64,000 nucleotides of DNA from Planctomycetota bacterium (GCA_016197205.1 JACPWG010000104.1:107173-171172), one strand, 5' to 3'; numbered from the stretch's first letter, positions 27,437 to 35,866 are shown. A program made the numbers and translations. Notes: generated from the sequence alone by a model not told the origin.

Positions 27437-28539
27437 TGCCGACGATCGAGAAGTACCTGAAGCTGGTCATCGAGAAGTCCGGCTCCGACGTCCACCTCGT
27501 CGCCGGCCTGCCCCCGAAGCTGCGCATCCACGGCAGCCTCGAGGCCCTCGCGGAGAAGCCCCTCGAGCCGGAAGCGTGTCAGGACATGCTTTTCGAGATC
27601 CTCCGTCGCGACCAGAGACAAAAGTTCCAGGAACGACGCGACATCGACTTCGCCTACGAGATCCCCGGCGTCGCCCGCTTCCGCGCCAATTACTTCCAGC
27701 AGTCCCGCGGCGTCGCCGCCGTCTTCCGGCTCGTTCCCAACCAGGTCCTCGCCCTGAACGACCTCGGGCTCCCGCCCGTCATCGAGCGCTTCCTCGCCAT
27801 CCGCTCCGGCCTGCTCCTCGTGACCGGGCCGACGGGCTCCGGCAAGTCCACGACCCTCGCCGCCCTCATCGACGCGATCAACGAGCGCGAGAACCGCCAC
27901 ATCCTCACGATCGAGGATCCGATCGAGTTCGTCCACAAGAACAAGCGCTCCGTCATCACGCAGCGCGAGATCGGCCGGGACAGCGACACGTTTCCCGACG
28001 CCCTCCGCGCCGCCGGTCGCCAAGATCCCGACATCGTCCTCGTCGGTGAAATGCGGGACCGCGAGTCCATCGGGCTCGCCGTCTCCCTCGCGGAAATGGG
28101 CACGTTGGTCCTCGCCACGCTGCATACGAACAACGCTTCAAAGACCATCGACCGGATCATCGACGTCTTTCCCGAGGAACAGCAAGGGCAGATCCGCAGC
28201 ATGCTCGCTACGACGCTGAAGGGCGTGTGCTCCCAGCTCCTGCTGCGCCGCGCCGATCGGAAGGGACGCGTCCCCGTCAACGAGATCCTGCTGGGCTCCA
28301 TCGGCCTTTCCAATCTCGTCCGCGAAGGCATGACCCACAAGATCCCCTCGCTCATCGAAAGCGGACGCGGCGAGGGCATGCAGCTCATGGACGACTCCAT
28401 CCTGCAGCAGCTCGAGGGCGGTCGCATCACTCCCAGCGAGGCCTACGCGAGCGCGCTCGACAAGGGCCGGTTCGAGCGTTTCCTCCAGCCGCCCAGCGCT
28501 TCCGGGGGACCGGCGTCCAGGTCGCGGGAACGGGAATAG
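27436..28539 (+). CDS. pilT: PilT-type twitching motility ATPase
   Basis: 367 residues of ordinary PilT length. It contains GPTGSGKST (about 129-137), TIEDPIEF, DPDIVLVGEMRDRE and ATLHTNNA. The helix before the Asp box reads RAAGRQDPD where most PilTs have RAALREDPD. It would hydrolyse ATP to retract type IV pili from the inner membrane. It is translationally coupled to the FHA-PilT fusion (TGATG). A prepilin-like protein is encoded far away at 63.1 kb, but no pilus assembly genes are adjacent. Confidence 0.92.
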   Translation: MPTIEKYLKLVIEKSGSDVHLVAGLPPKLRIHGSLEALAEKPLEPEACQDMLFEILRRDQRQKFQERRDIDFAYEIPGVARFRANYFQQSRGVAAVFRLVPNQVLALNDLGLPPVIERFLAIRSGLLLVTGPTGSGKSTTLAALIDAINERENRHILTIEDPIEFVHKNKRSVITQREIGRDSDTFPDALRAAGRQDPDIVLVGEMRDRESIGLAVSLAEMGTLVLATLHTNNASKTIDRIIDVFPEEQQGQIRSMLATTLKGVCSQLLLRRADRKGRVPVNEILLGSIGLSNLVREGMTHKIPSLIESGRGEGMQLMDDSILQQLEGGRITPSEAYASALDKGRFERFLQPPSASGGPASRSRERE

Positions 28540-28547
28540 GCCGTGAA

Positions 28548-28736
28548 CGAAGGCTCAAGGATCAATGATCAAGGCTCAAGCAAGGCTCAAGTTCCAACTC
28601 GGGCGAAGGCCCGAAACCCAAACGGAGGACGAAACCACCAAGCCACCAAGGCACGAAGACCACGAAGGACCGTCAGTGAGGGGGCGAGTTTGGCTCGGCC
28701 GAAAAGCGCCTTTGTGGTCTTAGTGACTTCGAGTCT
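28548..28736. repeat. Composite intergenic repeat at the 5' edge of glpK
   Basis: Bases 28548-28595 repeat GGCTCAAG(G) units like those at 39-162. Bases 28625-28670 read ACCACCAAGCCACCAAGG and CACGAAGACCACGAAGG; 28705-28740 holds the complementary form CTTTGTGGTCTTAGTGAC and GAGTCTTTGTGGT, so the block is an imperfect palindrome. It runs directly into the truncated glycerol kinase reading frame. Confidence 0.7.
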
Positions 28737-30218
28737 TTGTGGTATCGTCGCCTGCGAATCTGGATACGCACCCGCAGCCTCGTCATCGACCGCGGCGGTC
28801 GCGTCGTCGGCTCGGACTACCGGGAGTTCAAGCAGTACTTCCCCAAGCCCTCCTGGGTCGAGCACGATGCGACCGAGATCTGGGAGTCGGTCCTCGCGAC
28901 GATCGCGGGCGCGCTCGCCGCCGCCCGCGTCGCGCCTGAGGACATCGCCGGCATCGGCGTCACGAATCAGCGCGAGACCTCCCTCGTCTGGGACCGGCAC
29001 ACCGGCAAGCCGATTGCCAATGCCATCGTCTGGCAGTGCCGCCGCACCGCCGACCTCTGTGAGGGGCTGCGTGAGCGCGGGCTGGAGCGCGCCATTCGCG
29101 CCCGCACGGGCCTGCCCATCGACGCCTACTTTTCGGGCACGAAGCTCAAGTGGCTGCTCGACCATGTGCCCGGCGCCCGCAAGGGGGCCGCGCGCGGCGA
29201 CCTCCTCTTCGGCACCATCGACACCTGGCTCGCGTGGAACCTGAGCGGTGGCGCATCCCACGTCACGGATCCGACGAACGCCTCCCGCACGTTGCTCTAC
29301 AACCTGAAGAAGCTCGCCTGGGACCCTGAAATGCTCGCGCTCCTCCGCGTGCCCGCCGCCTGCCTCCCGACCGTGGCAACCGCGTCGAGCGGACGACTCG
29401 CGGAGACGCGCGGTCGCCAGGTACTCCCCGACGGCATCCCCGTTTCCGGCATCGCCGGCGACCAGCAGGCCGCGCTCTTCGGCCAGCTCGGCTACCGGCG
29501 CGGTGCGGTCAAGAACACCTACGGCACCGGCTGCTTCCTGCTCCTGAACACGGGCTCGAAGCCGATCTTCTCCCGAAACGGACTCCTCTCGACCGTCGCC
29601 TGCGGACCGCGCGGCGAACCGGTCTACGCGCTCGAGGGCAGCGTCTTCATCGCCGGCGCCGCGGTCCAGTGGCTGCGCGACGGGCTCGGTTTTTTTTCCG
29701 CGAGCCCCGAGTCCGAGTCGCTCGCGGCCCAGGTCGAGGACGCCGGGGGCGTCTACGTCGTCCCCGCCTTCACCGGGCTCGGCGCCCCGTACTGGGACAT
29801 GTACGCGCGTGGGGCCGTGCTCGGTATCACCCGCGGTACCACGCGCGCCCACGTCGCGCGCGCGACCCTGGAGGCCATCGCCTACCAGACCCGCGACGTC
29901 CTCGCGGCGATGGAGAAGGACGCGGGCCTGCGGATCCGGGAGGTCGCGGTCGACGGCGGCGCTTCGAAGAACGAGCTCCTCTTGCAGTTCCAGGCGGACA
30001 TCCTCCCGGCCCGCATTCGCCGCCCGGCGAACCCGGAGACCACGTCCATGGGCGCGGCCTATCTCGCGGGTCTTGGGGTCGGTTTCTGGAAGGACGTGCG
30101 GGAGCTCGAAGCGCTGCGCGCCGGCGAGAGCGTCTTCGCCCCGCGCATGCCCGCCCGCACGCGCGAGAAACTGTACGCGGGGTGGAAGGCCGCTGTGGCC
30201 CGCGTGCTGACCCGGTGA
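28737..30218 (+). CDS. glpK: glycerol kinase lacking its normal N-terminus
   Basis: From residue 13 (TRSLVIDRGGRVVG) to the end the protein is a full glycerol kinase, with EFKQYFPKPSWVEHD, GVTNQRET, NTYGTGCFLL and DGGASKNELL. The usual start, with the DQGTTS phosphate-binding loop, is missing and replaced by MWYRRLRIWIR read from the upstream repeat. The only in-frame start is a TTG inside the repeat with no ribosome-binding site. The enzyme would make sn-glycerol-3-phosphate for GlpA/GlpB, but without that loop it is probably inactive. This could be real decay or an assembly join. It may be a pseudogene. Confidence 0.8.
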   Translation: MWYRRLRIWIRTRSLVIDRGGRVVGSDYREFKQYFPKPSWVEHDATEIWESVLATIAGALAAARVAPEDIAGIGVTNQRETSLVWDRHTGKPIANAIVWQCRRTADLCEGLRERGLERAIRARTGLPIDAYFSGTKLKWLLDHVPGARKGAARGDLLFGTIDTWLAWNLSGGASHVTDPTNASRTLLYNLKKLAWDPEMLALLRVPAACLPTVATASSGRLAETRGRQVLPDGIPVSGIAGDQQAALFGQLGYRRGAVKNTYGTGCFLLLNTGSKPIFSRNGLLSTVACGPRGEPVYALEGSVFIAGAAVQWLRDGLGFFSASPESESLAAQVEDAGGVYVVPAFTGLGAPYWDMYARGAVLGITRGTTRAHVARATLEAIAYQTRDVLAAMEKDAGLRIREVAVDGGASKNELLLQFQADILPARIRRPANPETTSMGAAYLAGLGVGFWKDVRELEALRAGESVFAPRMPARTREKLYAGWKAAVARVLTR

Positions 30219-30335
30219 GGGCGCGGCGCGGGCGCCTGCCGGGCCGCGAGGTCGGCTCCGCATCTTTTTGTTCGATCTCTGCCCCATGAACTCCCTGGGC
30301 ACAAGTGACCGCGCGCGGCGCGGGAAAGGCGTGCT

Positions 30336-31334
30336 ATGTCGCTACGCTCGAAGATCCTCGGCACGGGGCGGTTCGTCCCCGAAAACGTGGTCACGAACGA
30401 GGACCTGGCCAAGCGTTTCAACACGACCGACGAGTGGATCCAGCAGCGCACCGGCGTGAAGGAGCGCCGCTACATCCTCCCCGGCCAGGGCCCGGCGGAG
30501 CTGGCCGAAAAGGCCTCCCGCGCCGCCCTCGAGGCCGCGGGGCTTGCTCCCTCGGACCTGGACTTCATCCTCGTCGCGACCCAGACGCCCGAGCACCAGT
30601 TCCCCGGCACCTCCTGCTACCTCCAGGCGCGCCTGGGGATCAAGGGCTGCCCCGCGCTTGACGTCGCCTGCCAGTGCACCGGCTTCCTGCACGGGCTCGC
30701 TATCGCGGACGCCTACGTGCGCACCGGCGCGTACAAGCGGATTCTCGTCGTCGGCGCCGAGGTCCACTCGACCGGCCTCCAGTTCACGGACGCCGGCCGG
30801 CACGTGACCGTCCTCTTCGGCGACGGCGCCGGCGCGGTCGTCGTGGGCGCGGGGGACGACCCCGAGCGCGGCATTCTCTCCATCGAGCTGCACGCGGACG
30901 GCTCGTTCGCGGACGACCTGACCGTGCCCGCGCCCGGTTCCGTCTTCCAGCCCCGCATCGACGCGGACATGCTCGCGAAGGGGATGCACTATCCGCGCAT
31001 GAACGGCAAGGTGGTGTTCAAGGAGGCCGTGACCTCCCTCATCGCGACCATCAAAAGCACGCTCGCGACGAATCACCTGACGATTGCCGACGTGGACTTC
31101 TTCATCCCGCACCAGGCGAACATGCGCATCAACGAGGCGGTCGCGAAGGAGTTCGGCTTCGGCGAAGGGAAGGTCGACCACTCGATCCAGCGCTACGGCA
31201 ACTGCGCGGCGGCAAGCGTGCCGATCGCCTTCGACGAGCACGTGCGCGCGGGCAGGATCAAGCCCGGGAGCACGGTCCTCTTCGCCACGTTCGCGGCGGG
31301 ATTCACCTGGGGCAGCGCGCTTTTGCGCATGTAG
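30336..31334 (+). CDS. fabH: 3-oxoacyl-ACP synthase III
   Basis: 332 residues with the FabH fold. The active-site Cys is C114 in VACQCTGFLHG, the His is in IPHQANMRI (about 258) and the Asn in YGNCAAAS (about 288), giving the complete Cys-His-Asn triad. It condenses acyl-CoA with malonyl-ACP to begin fatty-acid chains. The kinase gene follows after only 14 bases, so they are likely co-transcribed. No other fab genes are adjacent; a paralogous role in a lipid or secondary pathway is possible. Confidence 0.9.
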   Translation: MSLRSKILGTGRFVPENVVTNEDLAKRFNTTDEWIQQRTGVKERRYILPGQGPAELAEKASRAALEAAGLAPSDLDFILVATQTPEHQFPGTSCYLQARLGIKGCPALDVACQCTGFLHGLAIADAYVRTGAYKRILVVGAEVHSTGLQFTDAGRHVTVLFGDGAGAVVVGAGDDPERGILSIELHADGSFADDLTVPAPGSVFQPRIDADMLAKGMHYPRMNGKVVFKEAVTSLIATIKSTLATNHLTIADVDFFIPHQANMRINEAVAKEFGFGEGKVDHSIQRYGNCAAASVPIAFDEHVRAGRIKPGSTVLFATFAAGFTWGSALLRM

Positions 31335-31348
31335 GCGGGCCGGCAAGC

Positions 31349-32653
31349 ATGCTCTTGCGAGACGACATCCTCCTCGGGAAGCTCCTCGTGAACGCGGAAT
31401 ACGTGACGCAGGAGCAGATCGAGGAGTGCGTTCAAAGCCAACAGGAGGGCGGAGAGGAGCGGCCGATCGGGCAGCTCCTGGTGGAGAAGGGCTACCTCAC
31501 CGACACGGAGCTGGCGGACCTCCTGGACATCCAGCAGGAGTACATGCGGCAGCTTTCCGACCAGCTCGCGGGAACGGGAACGCGCCCGCCGGGGACCGTG
31601 AAGGCCGTGAAGCCCACCCCCGCGCGCGCGGAGACCGCCGACGAAGTCACCATTCCCGACATCAAGGGCTACAAGATCCTCCGGGTCCTCGGGCGCGGCA
31701 CGATGGGGATCGTCTATCGCGCGAAACAGCTCAGCATGGACCGCGACGTGGCGATCAAGGTGCTCTCCCCGCGCTTCGCGCAGAACCAGAGCTTCGTCGC
31801 CCGTTTCAAGATGGAGGCGCGGGCCTCCGCCCGTCTGAACCATCCGCACATCGTCCAGGGCATGGACGTCGGTGAGGAAAACGGGCAGCACTACTTCATC
31901 ATGGAGTACGTGGACGGCCGGCGCGTGGGCGACATCCTGCGTCGCGGGGGCGCCATGGACGAACGCCGGTCGACGCAGATGGTCCTGCAGATCTCGCGCG
32001 CGCTGGAGCACGCGCACCGCTTCGGCATCGTCCACCGCGACATCAAGCCGGACAACATCATTCTCACCCATGACGTCACCCTCACGCACGACCACACCGC
32101 GAAGCTCTGCGACCTGGGCCTCGTGCGCTGGTCCAAGGAGGACTCGAAGGTCTTCCAGCACGAGGGGCGCGTCGGGACCCCGCACTACATGTCCCCCGAG
32201 CAGGTGAACTCCGACGACGAGATCGACACGCGGAGCGACATCTACTCGCTGGGCGCCACCTTTTACCACATGGTCGTGGGGCAGGTGCCTTTCGACGGAG
32301 CGACCGTGGAGGAGGTCCTGCGCGCGCACTGCGAGGCCCCGCTCGTGCCGCCGGGCGTGCGGAATCCGGGCATCTCGCAGAAGGTGGAGTACGTCGTCAT
32401 CAAGATGCTGGCGCGCCGAAAGGAGGACCGCTACCAGACCCCGAAGGAGCTGGTCATGGACCTCGGGCTGGTGCTGAACGGGATGGCGCCGAAGGGGATG
32501 GCGGAGGCCGCGAAGGCGCCGCCGCCCCGGCTGCCGTCGAGGCCGACGCCGCGGATCAGCCGGACCGCGACGCGTTGGCAGAAGGCGCGGCCGCTGCGCC
32601 GCCCCCGCAGCGGCGGGACGCCCGAGCGCGGTTCGCCGCGCGAGAAGGGCTGA
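31349..32653 (+). CDS. Ser/Thr protein kinase with pilus-ATPase-like N-terminal domain
   Basis: 434 residues from the ATG at 31349. Residues 1-70 form a domain like MshEN/GspE-N (ILLGKLLVNAEYVTQEQIEEC, then RPIGQLLVEKGYLTDTELADLL), related to the N-termini of the two kinases at 3.9-11.3 kb. The kinase domain, about 107-375, has GRGTMGIVYRA, K137 and HRDIKPDN (229-236); the magnesium motif is DLG (255-257) instead of DFG. The C-terminal 50 residues are basic and Pro-rich. No membrane segment is seen, so it is cytosolic. It probably lies in an operon with fabH. Confidence 0.88.
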   Translation: MLLRDDILLGKLLVNAEYVTQEQIEECVQSQQEGGEERPIGQLLVEKGYLTDTELADLLDIQQEYMRQLSDQLAGTGTRPPGTVKAVKPTPARAETADEVTIPDIKGYKILRVLGRGTMGIVYRAKQLSMDRDVAIKVLSPRFAQNQSFVARFKMEARASARLNHPHIVQGMDVGEENGQHYFIMEYVDGRRVGDILRRGGAMDERRSTQMVLQISRALEHAHRFGIVHRDIKPDNIILTHDVTLTHDHTAKLCDLGLVRWSKEDSKVFQHEGRVGTPHYMSPEQVNSDDEIDTRSDIYSLGATFYHMVVGQVPFDGATVEEVLRAHCEAPLVPPGVRNPGISQKVEYVVIKMLARRKEDRYQTPKELVMDLGLVLNGMAPKGMAEAAKAPPPRLPSRPTPRISRTATRWQKARPLRRPRSGGTPERGSPREKG

Positions 32654-32750
32654 GCCCTGGCGCCGCCGTCGCGGCGCGCACCCGCCGGGCCCGGAAGTCG
32701 CGGTCTGGAGTATCGAGCTTTGCCCGTCCCCTTGCGCTGAGGAAAAGTCG

Positions 32751-33191
32751 ATGGCATCGAAGAAACTGATCGCTGGTCTGAACAAGGCCCTTGCCGACGA
32801 GATCGGCTCGATCCTGCAGTACCTCTGGCAGCACTGGATGGTGGACGGCCCGTATGCGCCGTCCTTCATGGAGGTCTTCGAGAAGGCCTCGCGCGACGAG
32901 ATGCGCCACATGGAAATCGTCGGCGAGCGGATCGTCGTCCTGGGCGGCGACCCGACCACGCAGTCTTCCACGGTCGTGAAGAGCCGCGACGCGATCCAGA
33001 TGGTGAAGGACAACCTGGCCGCGGAGAAGCAGGCCGTGCAGCTTTACAAGGAGCTCGTGAAGCTGGCGGACCAGGAGAAGGACTCCGCCACCCGGCACAT
33101 GCTCGAGGGGATCCTCCTCGAGGAGGAGGCGCACCTGGACCTGTGGCAGACCATGCTCGGGCGGATGTCGCCGGGGACCGGCGAGTCGTAG
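32751..33191 (+). CDS. bfr: bacterioferritin-like ferritin
   Basis: 146 residues forming a four-helix bundle. Di-iron ligands fit the Bfr pattern: E17, E50 and H53 (DEMRH), E92 (AEKQ), E125 and H128 (EEEAH). M51 in DEMRH matches the haem-ligating Met52 of E. coli bacterioferritin. It would store iron and detoxify peroxide in the cytosol. GAGG lies about nine bases before the ATG. It is the last gene of the plus-strand run that begins with the PilT genes. It could also be a haem-free ferritin-like protein. Confidence 0.85.
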   Translation: MASKKLIAGLNKALADEIGSILQYLWQHWMVDGPYAPSFMEVFEKASRDEMRHMEIVGERIVVLGGDPTTQSSTVVKSRDAIQMVKDNLAAEKQAVQLYKELVKLADQEKDSATRHMLEGILLEEEAHLDLWQTMLGRMSPGTGES

Positions 33192-33422
33192 CCTCAACCG
33201 GCGCGCGCTCAGCCCGCGCCCAGGTAGCGGCGGGTGCTCGGCCGTAGGGACACGGCGCTGCCGTGCCCGCGCATGGCCAATCGGCGTTCGAATCCTCCGG
33301 TCGTGCCCCGTCGACCAAGTGCGGATGCAATCCGAGCCGGCCGACGCGACCGTTCGTAGTTCCCCCTTCAGGCGGGGCGTCGGGCCGCATGGCTGCGGAC
33401 CTTGGAGCAAACCCTCGGGTAA

Positions 33423-33569
33423 GCGCCCGCGCAAAAATAACTGCGCAGATTCGGACCTCGAGGCTCCTGGGGGCGCGGCCCTCTGGGCCGCGCTGCGCGG
33501 GCCTGAGGCCCGCGCCCCCAGGCATCGGTCGATCCACGGAAATGTAAAGTAATTCTTGCGCGGGCGCTA
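33423..33569 (+). mobile_element. MITE-like element, copy B (147 bp)
   Basis: It has the same ends, length and orientation as copy C, with AGCGCCCGCGCAA at the left and TTGCGCGGGCGCT at the right; the inner palindrome reads GGGGGCGCGGCCCTCTGGGC. The surrounding spacer 33192-33803 has no gene. It also holds a GGCGCTGCCGTGCCCGC string (33252-33270), a CTTCAGGCGGGG hairpin half (33365-33385), and at 33632-33703 a block with CTTCGCTCGCTCGACGCGAG shared with 40.9 kb. Confidence 0.75.
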
Positions 33570-33803
33570 AGTGAACCGGACCGTTTCCAAGGCGTCCCCT
33601 ATTCCCGGTTGGCGGAGTCCGGTCAGCATTCCTGGAGGCGCGGGCCTCCCTCCTTCGCTCGCTCGACGCGAGCTACGGAGCGCAGGCCGGCCCGCGCGAG
33701 CCGGCACACAGGCTGCGAATCGCCGGAGTCGCGCGCACGGCCTTCTCCGGAGTTCATCAACACCGCACCGGATGCCCATGCCAGAGGACTGTGAGGACGG
33801 CGG

Positions 33804-35273
33804 ATGATCAACCGGCTGGACGGACTTCGCATCCTCCGCGCGCTGCAGCGGGGCCTCTCCTCGGGTGCGCCCCCTTCCCCGCAGCGGCTGCGCGGGGAAG
33901 GCCTCCCGGTCACGCATCTGTATCCCCCCGAGCGGCGACCAAAGACCGGCGCCCTGCCGCTCGTGCTCCTGCCCGGCATCGCGAAGCTGGGGGCGGAGGA
34001 CCCGCGCGTCGTCGCCCTCGCGCGCGCGGTCGCTCGGCTCGGGTACACGATCCTCGTGCCGGACCTGCAGGAGTTGCGCGTGCTCGCGCTGCCGGCGAAC
34101 AGCGTGCAGCTCGTTGCGGGTGCGCTCTCGGCCGTGCGCAAGGCGGCGGGTGGGCGGGTCGGTGTCATCGGCTTTTGCTATGGCGCGACGACCGCCCTGG
34201 CGGCGCGCGATCCCGGCGTCGTGGCCTACCTGCTGGTCGGGCCCGTCGTGAACCTGAGGGAGGTGCTGCTTCGGCCGCGCGACCCGTACGTCACGGAGAT
34301 CGTGGAGAACAGCCGGGAGGGCGGGCGCCTTTCGAAGGAGGAGGTGGTCGCGAGGGCGGAGGCCGAGATCGACCCCATCGGGAGCGCGCGTTCGACCCGC
34401 GCCTCGGTCTTCGTGCTGCACGGGGCCGGCGACACCATCGAGCGGCCGGAGGAGGGTGAGCGGCTCGCGCGCGCGGCGCCGCTCGGCCACTTCCTGAAGA
34501 CGCCGCTCGTTGGGCACGCGAATCTCTCGAAGGCGCGCCTGCGCGACGCGTGGCGGATGGCGCACTTCCTGGCGCACTTCCTGCACGTCTGTTCCGTGCA
34601 GGCGCCGGCCGCGGCCTCCGAGGCGTCAGAGACCGCGGGCGGCTCTACGGTGTTCGCCGCAGCCGAGCCCGGCGTCGCGGCGGGCGGCCCGAGTGGCGGG
34701 GGCCGTGGGGGAGGAGCCGGCGGAGGCACGGGCGAGGGCGGGCGACCGCGACTCTTCGGCCGGTGGCGCCGCGCACGCGCCGCGGAGAGCGGGGCCTCGA
34801 GCGAAACGCGGCGGCTGGTCCTGGATCATTTGCAGGCCGTAGGCCGGCACGACAGTACGGGGATGGCGGCGGGCCTGTCGCTCGACGCCGTCTACGACGT
34901 GCCTGCCGCCGGCCTGCTCCTGGGGCGCGCGGGCTGGCTGGACCTGCACCGGCAGATCTGGTCGGGCGTCCCGGATTTCGAGCTGGAGGTCGGGCAGGTG
35001 ATCGAGGGGGAAGGCCGACTTGCGGTCGAGCTCGGGCTTCGCGGCACCAACCAGGGGGGCTTCCTCGGGGTGCCGGGGAACGGCCGCCGCTTCGACGTCC
35101 GCGCCGTCGCGCTCTTCCAGGTGCGCGACGGCCGGATCGCGCGCGAGAGCGTCTACTACGACCACGCGACCGTGCTTCGGCAGCTCGGCGCAACGGTCGC
35201 CGGCTCGTCGCCGGACCCGGCGGCCGGCGCACCGGTCCCGCCGCCGACCGCCTCGTCGCCGTCTCCGGCCTGA
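33804..35273 (+). CDS. dienelactone-hydrolase-like alpha/beta hydrolase fused to a SnoaL-like domain
   Basis: 489 residues; ATG with GAGGA upstream. Residues 1-270 form an alpha/beta hydrolase with the nucleophile elbow GFCYGA (Cys nucleophile, as in dienelactone hydrolases), an acidic residue in HGAGDTIE and the His in VGHANLS. A low-complexity Gly/Ala/Arg linker (about 275-335) joins a cone-shaped SnoaL/NTF2-like domain (HDSTGMAAGLSLDAVYDVP ... VYYDHATVLRQLG). SnoaL relatives are cyclases or hydrolases of small polycyclic substrates. The fusion suggests one enzyme acting on a lipophilic ester or lactone. Substrate unknown. Confidence 0.7.
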   Translation: MINRLDGLRILRALQRGLSSGAPPSPQRLRGEGLPVTHLYPPERRPKTGALPLVLLPGIAKLGAEDPRVVALARAVARLGYTILVPDLQELRVLALPANSVQLVAGALSAVRKAAGGRVGVIGFCYGATTALAARDPGVVAYLLVGPVVNLREVLLRPRDPYVTEIVENSREGGRLSKEEVVARAEAEIDPIGSARSTRASVFVLHGAGDTIERPEEGERLARAAPLGHFLKTPLVGHANLSKARLRDAWRMAHFLAHFLHVCSVQAPAAASEASETAGGSTVFAAAEPGVAAGGPSGGGRGGGAGGGTGEGGRPRLFGRWRRARAAESGASSETRRLVLDHLQAVGRHDSTGMAAGLSLDAVYDVPAAGLLLGRAGWLDLHRQIWSGVPDFELEVGQVIEGEGRLAVELGLRGTNQGGFLGVPGNGRRFDVRAVALFQVRDGRIARESVYYDHATVLRQLGATVAGSSPDPAAGAPVPPPTASSPSPA

Positions 35274-35331
35274 CCGGTCGCACCGATCACCGCTGAAGCG
35301 ACCAGCCCTCCGTTGCCCTCGGCAAATTCCC

Positions 35332-35360
35332 TTGACACGCGCCCCCTCCCTGCATACCAT
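35332..35360 (+). promoter_or_regulatory. promoter of the tRNA-Asp gene
   Basis: TTGACA at 35332-35337 and TACCAT at 35355-35360, 17 bases apart, end 16 bases before the first base of the tRNA. Confidence 0.65.
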
Positions 35361-35376
35361 ACGCGCTCTTGCCCGC

Positions 35377-35453
35377 GGGGGTGTAGCTCAATTGGCTAGA
35401 GCATCGGACTGTCGATCCGAAGGTTGCGGGTTCGAGCCCCGTCACCCTCGCCA
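35377..35453 (+). tRNA. tRNA-Asp (anticodon GTC)
   Basis: 77 bases including an encoded CCA. The acceptor GGGGGTG pairs with CACCCTC; the D arm is TAGCTCAATTGGCTAGAGC; the anticodon loop CTGTCGA places GTC at 35411-35413; the T arm is GCGGGTTCGAGCCCCGT; the discriminator base is G, as expected for Asp. The 3' 49 bases are duplicated at 37683-37731, marking it as an integration site. Confidence 0.96.
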
Positions 35454-35828
35454 CTTCTCACGGCGTCCCGCACCGCTCCTCCCGTAGCCGACCCGCCCCT
35501 CGCGTGCGGGTTGCGCCCGTCTGCATCCACCCCTCCCGCGCGCGCCGGCATCGCCCCCGGTATCTGCCGAAAGCAGGTCCGGCCGTACGGATGGTCTGTC
35601 CGTCCCCATCGCGGCGGCCACCGCCTCGGCCCCAGGGACCGGCGGGGGCGCTACGAGTCCGGCCGCCCGGTCCGCTTTCGCGACGTGCGCGTAATGGTCG
35701 AGCGTGAATGCGGCCGAAGGGGAACCCGCGAAAGTCTGGAGTGCCTCCGGGTGCGCCACGCGTGATACCCAGGTGACTCCCGGTGCTCCACGTTGCAGGG
35801 TCCCCGCAAGGTGCCTAGCTGCGTGCAT
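35442..35828 (-). pseudogene. C-terminal relic of a tyrosine recombinase (integrase)
   Basis: The reading frame from 35828 gives HAARH, then AHPEALQTFAGS and FTLDHYAHVAKAD, which match box II, the region before the active site and the catalytic-Tyr segment of integrases (Tyr near residue 46 of the fragment, codon about 35691-35693). The following VPGAEAVAAAMGTD resembles the tail of integrases common in planctomycetes. The usual GH/RH before the Tyr reads GSP, and the whole N-terminal two thirds is missing. It sits next to the tRNA 3' end, as expected for such an element. Recognition is by eye, without alignment. Confidence 0.62.
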
Positions 35829-35866
35829 CGCGCCGGCCGGCGCCCACTACCCGCTGGCGCGGGCCT

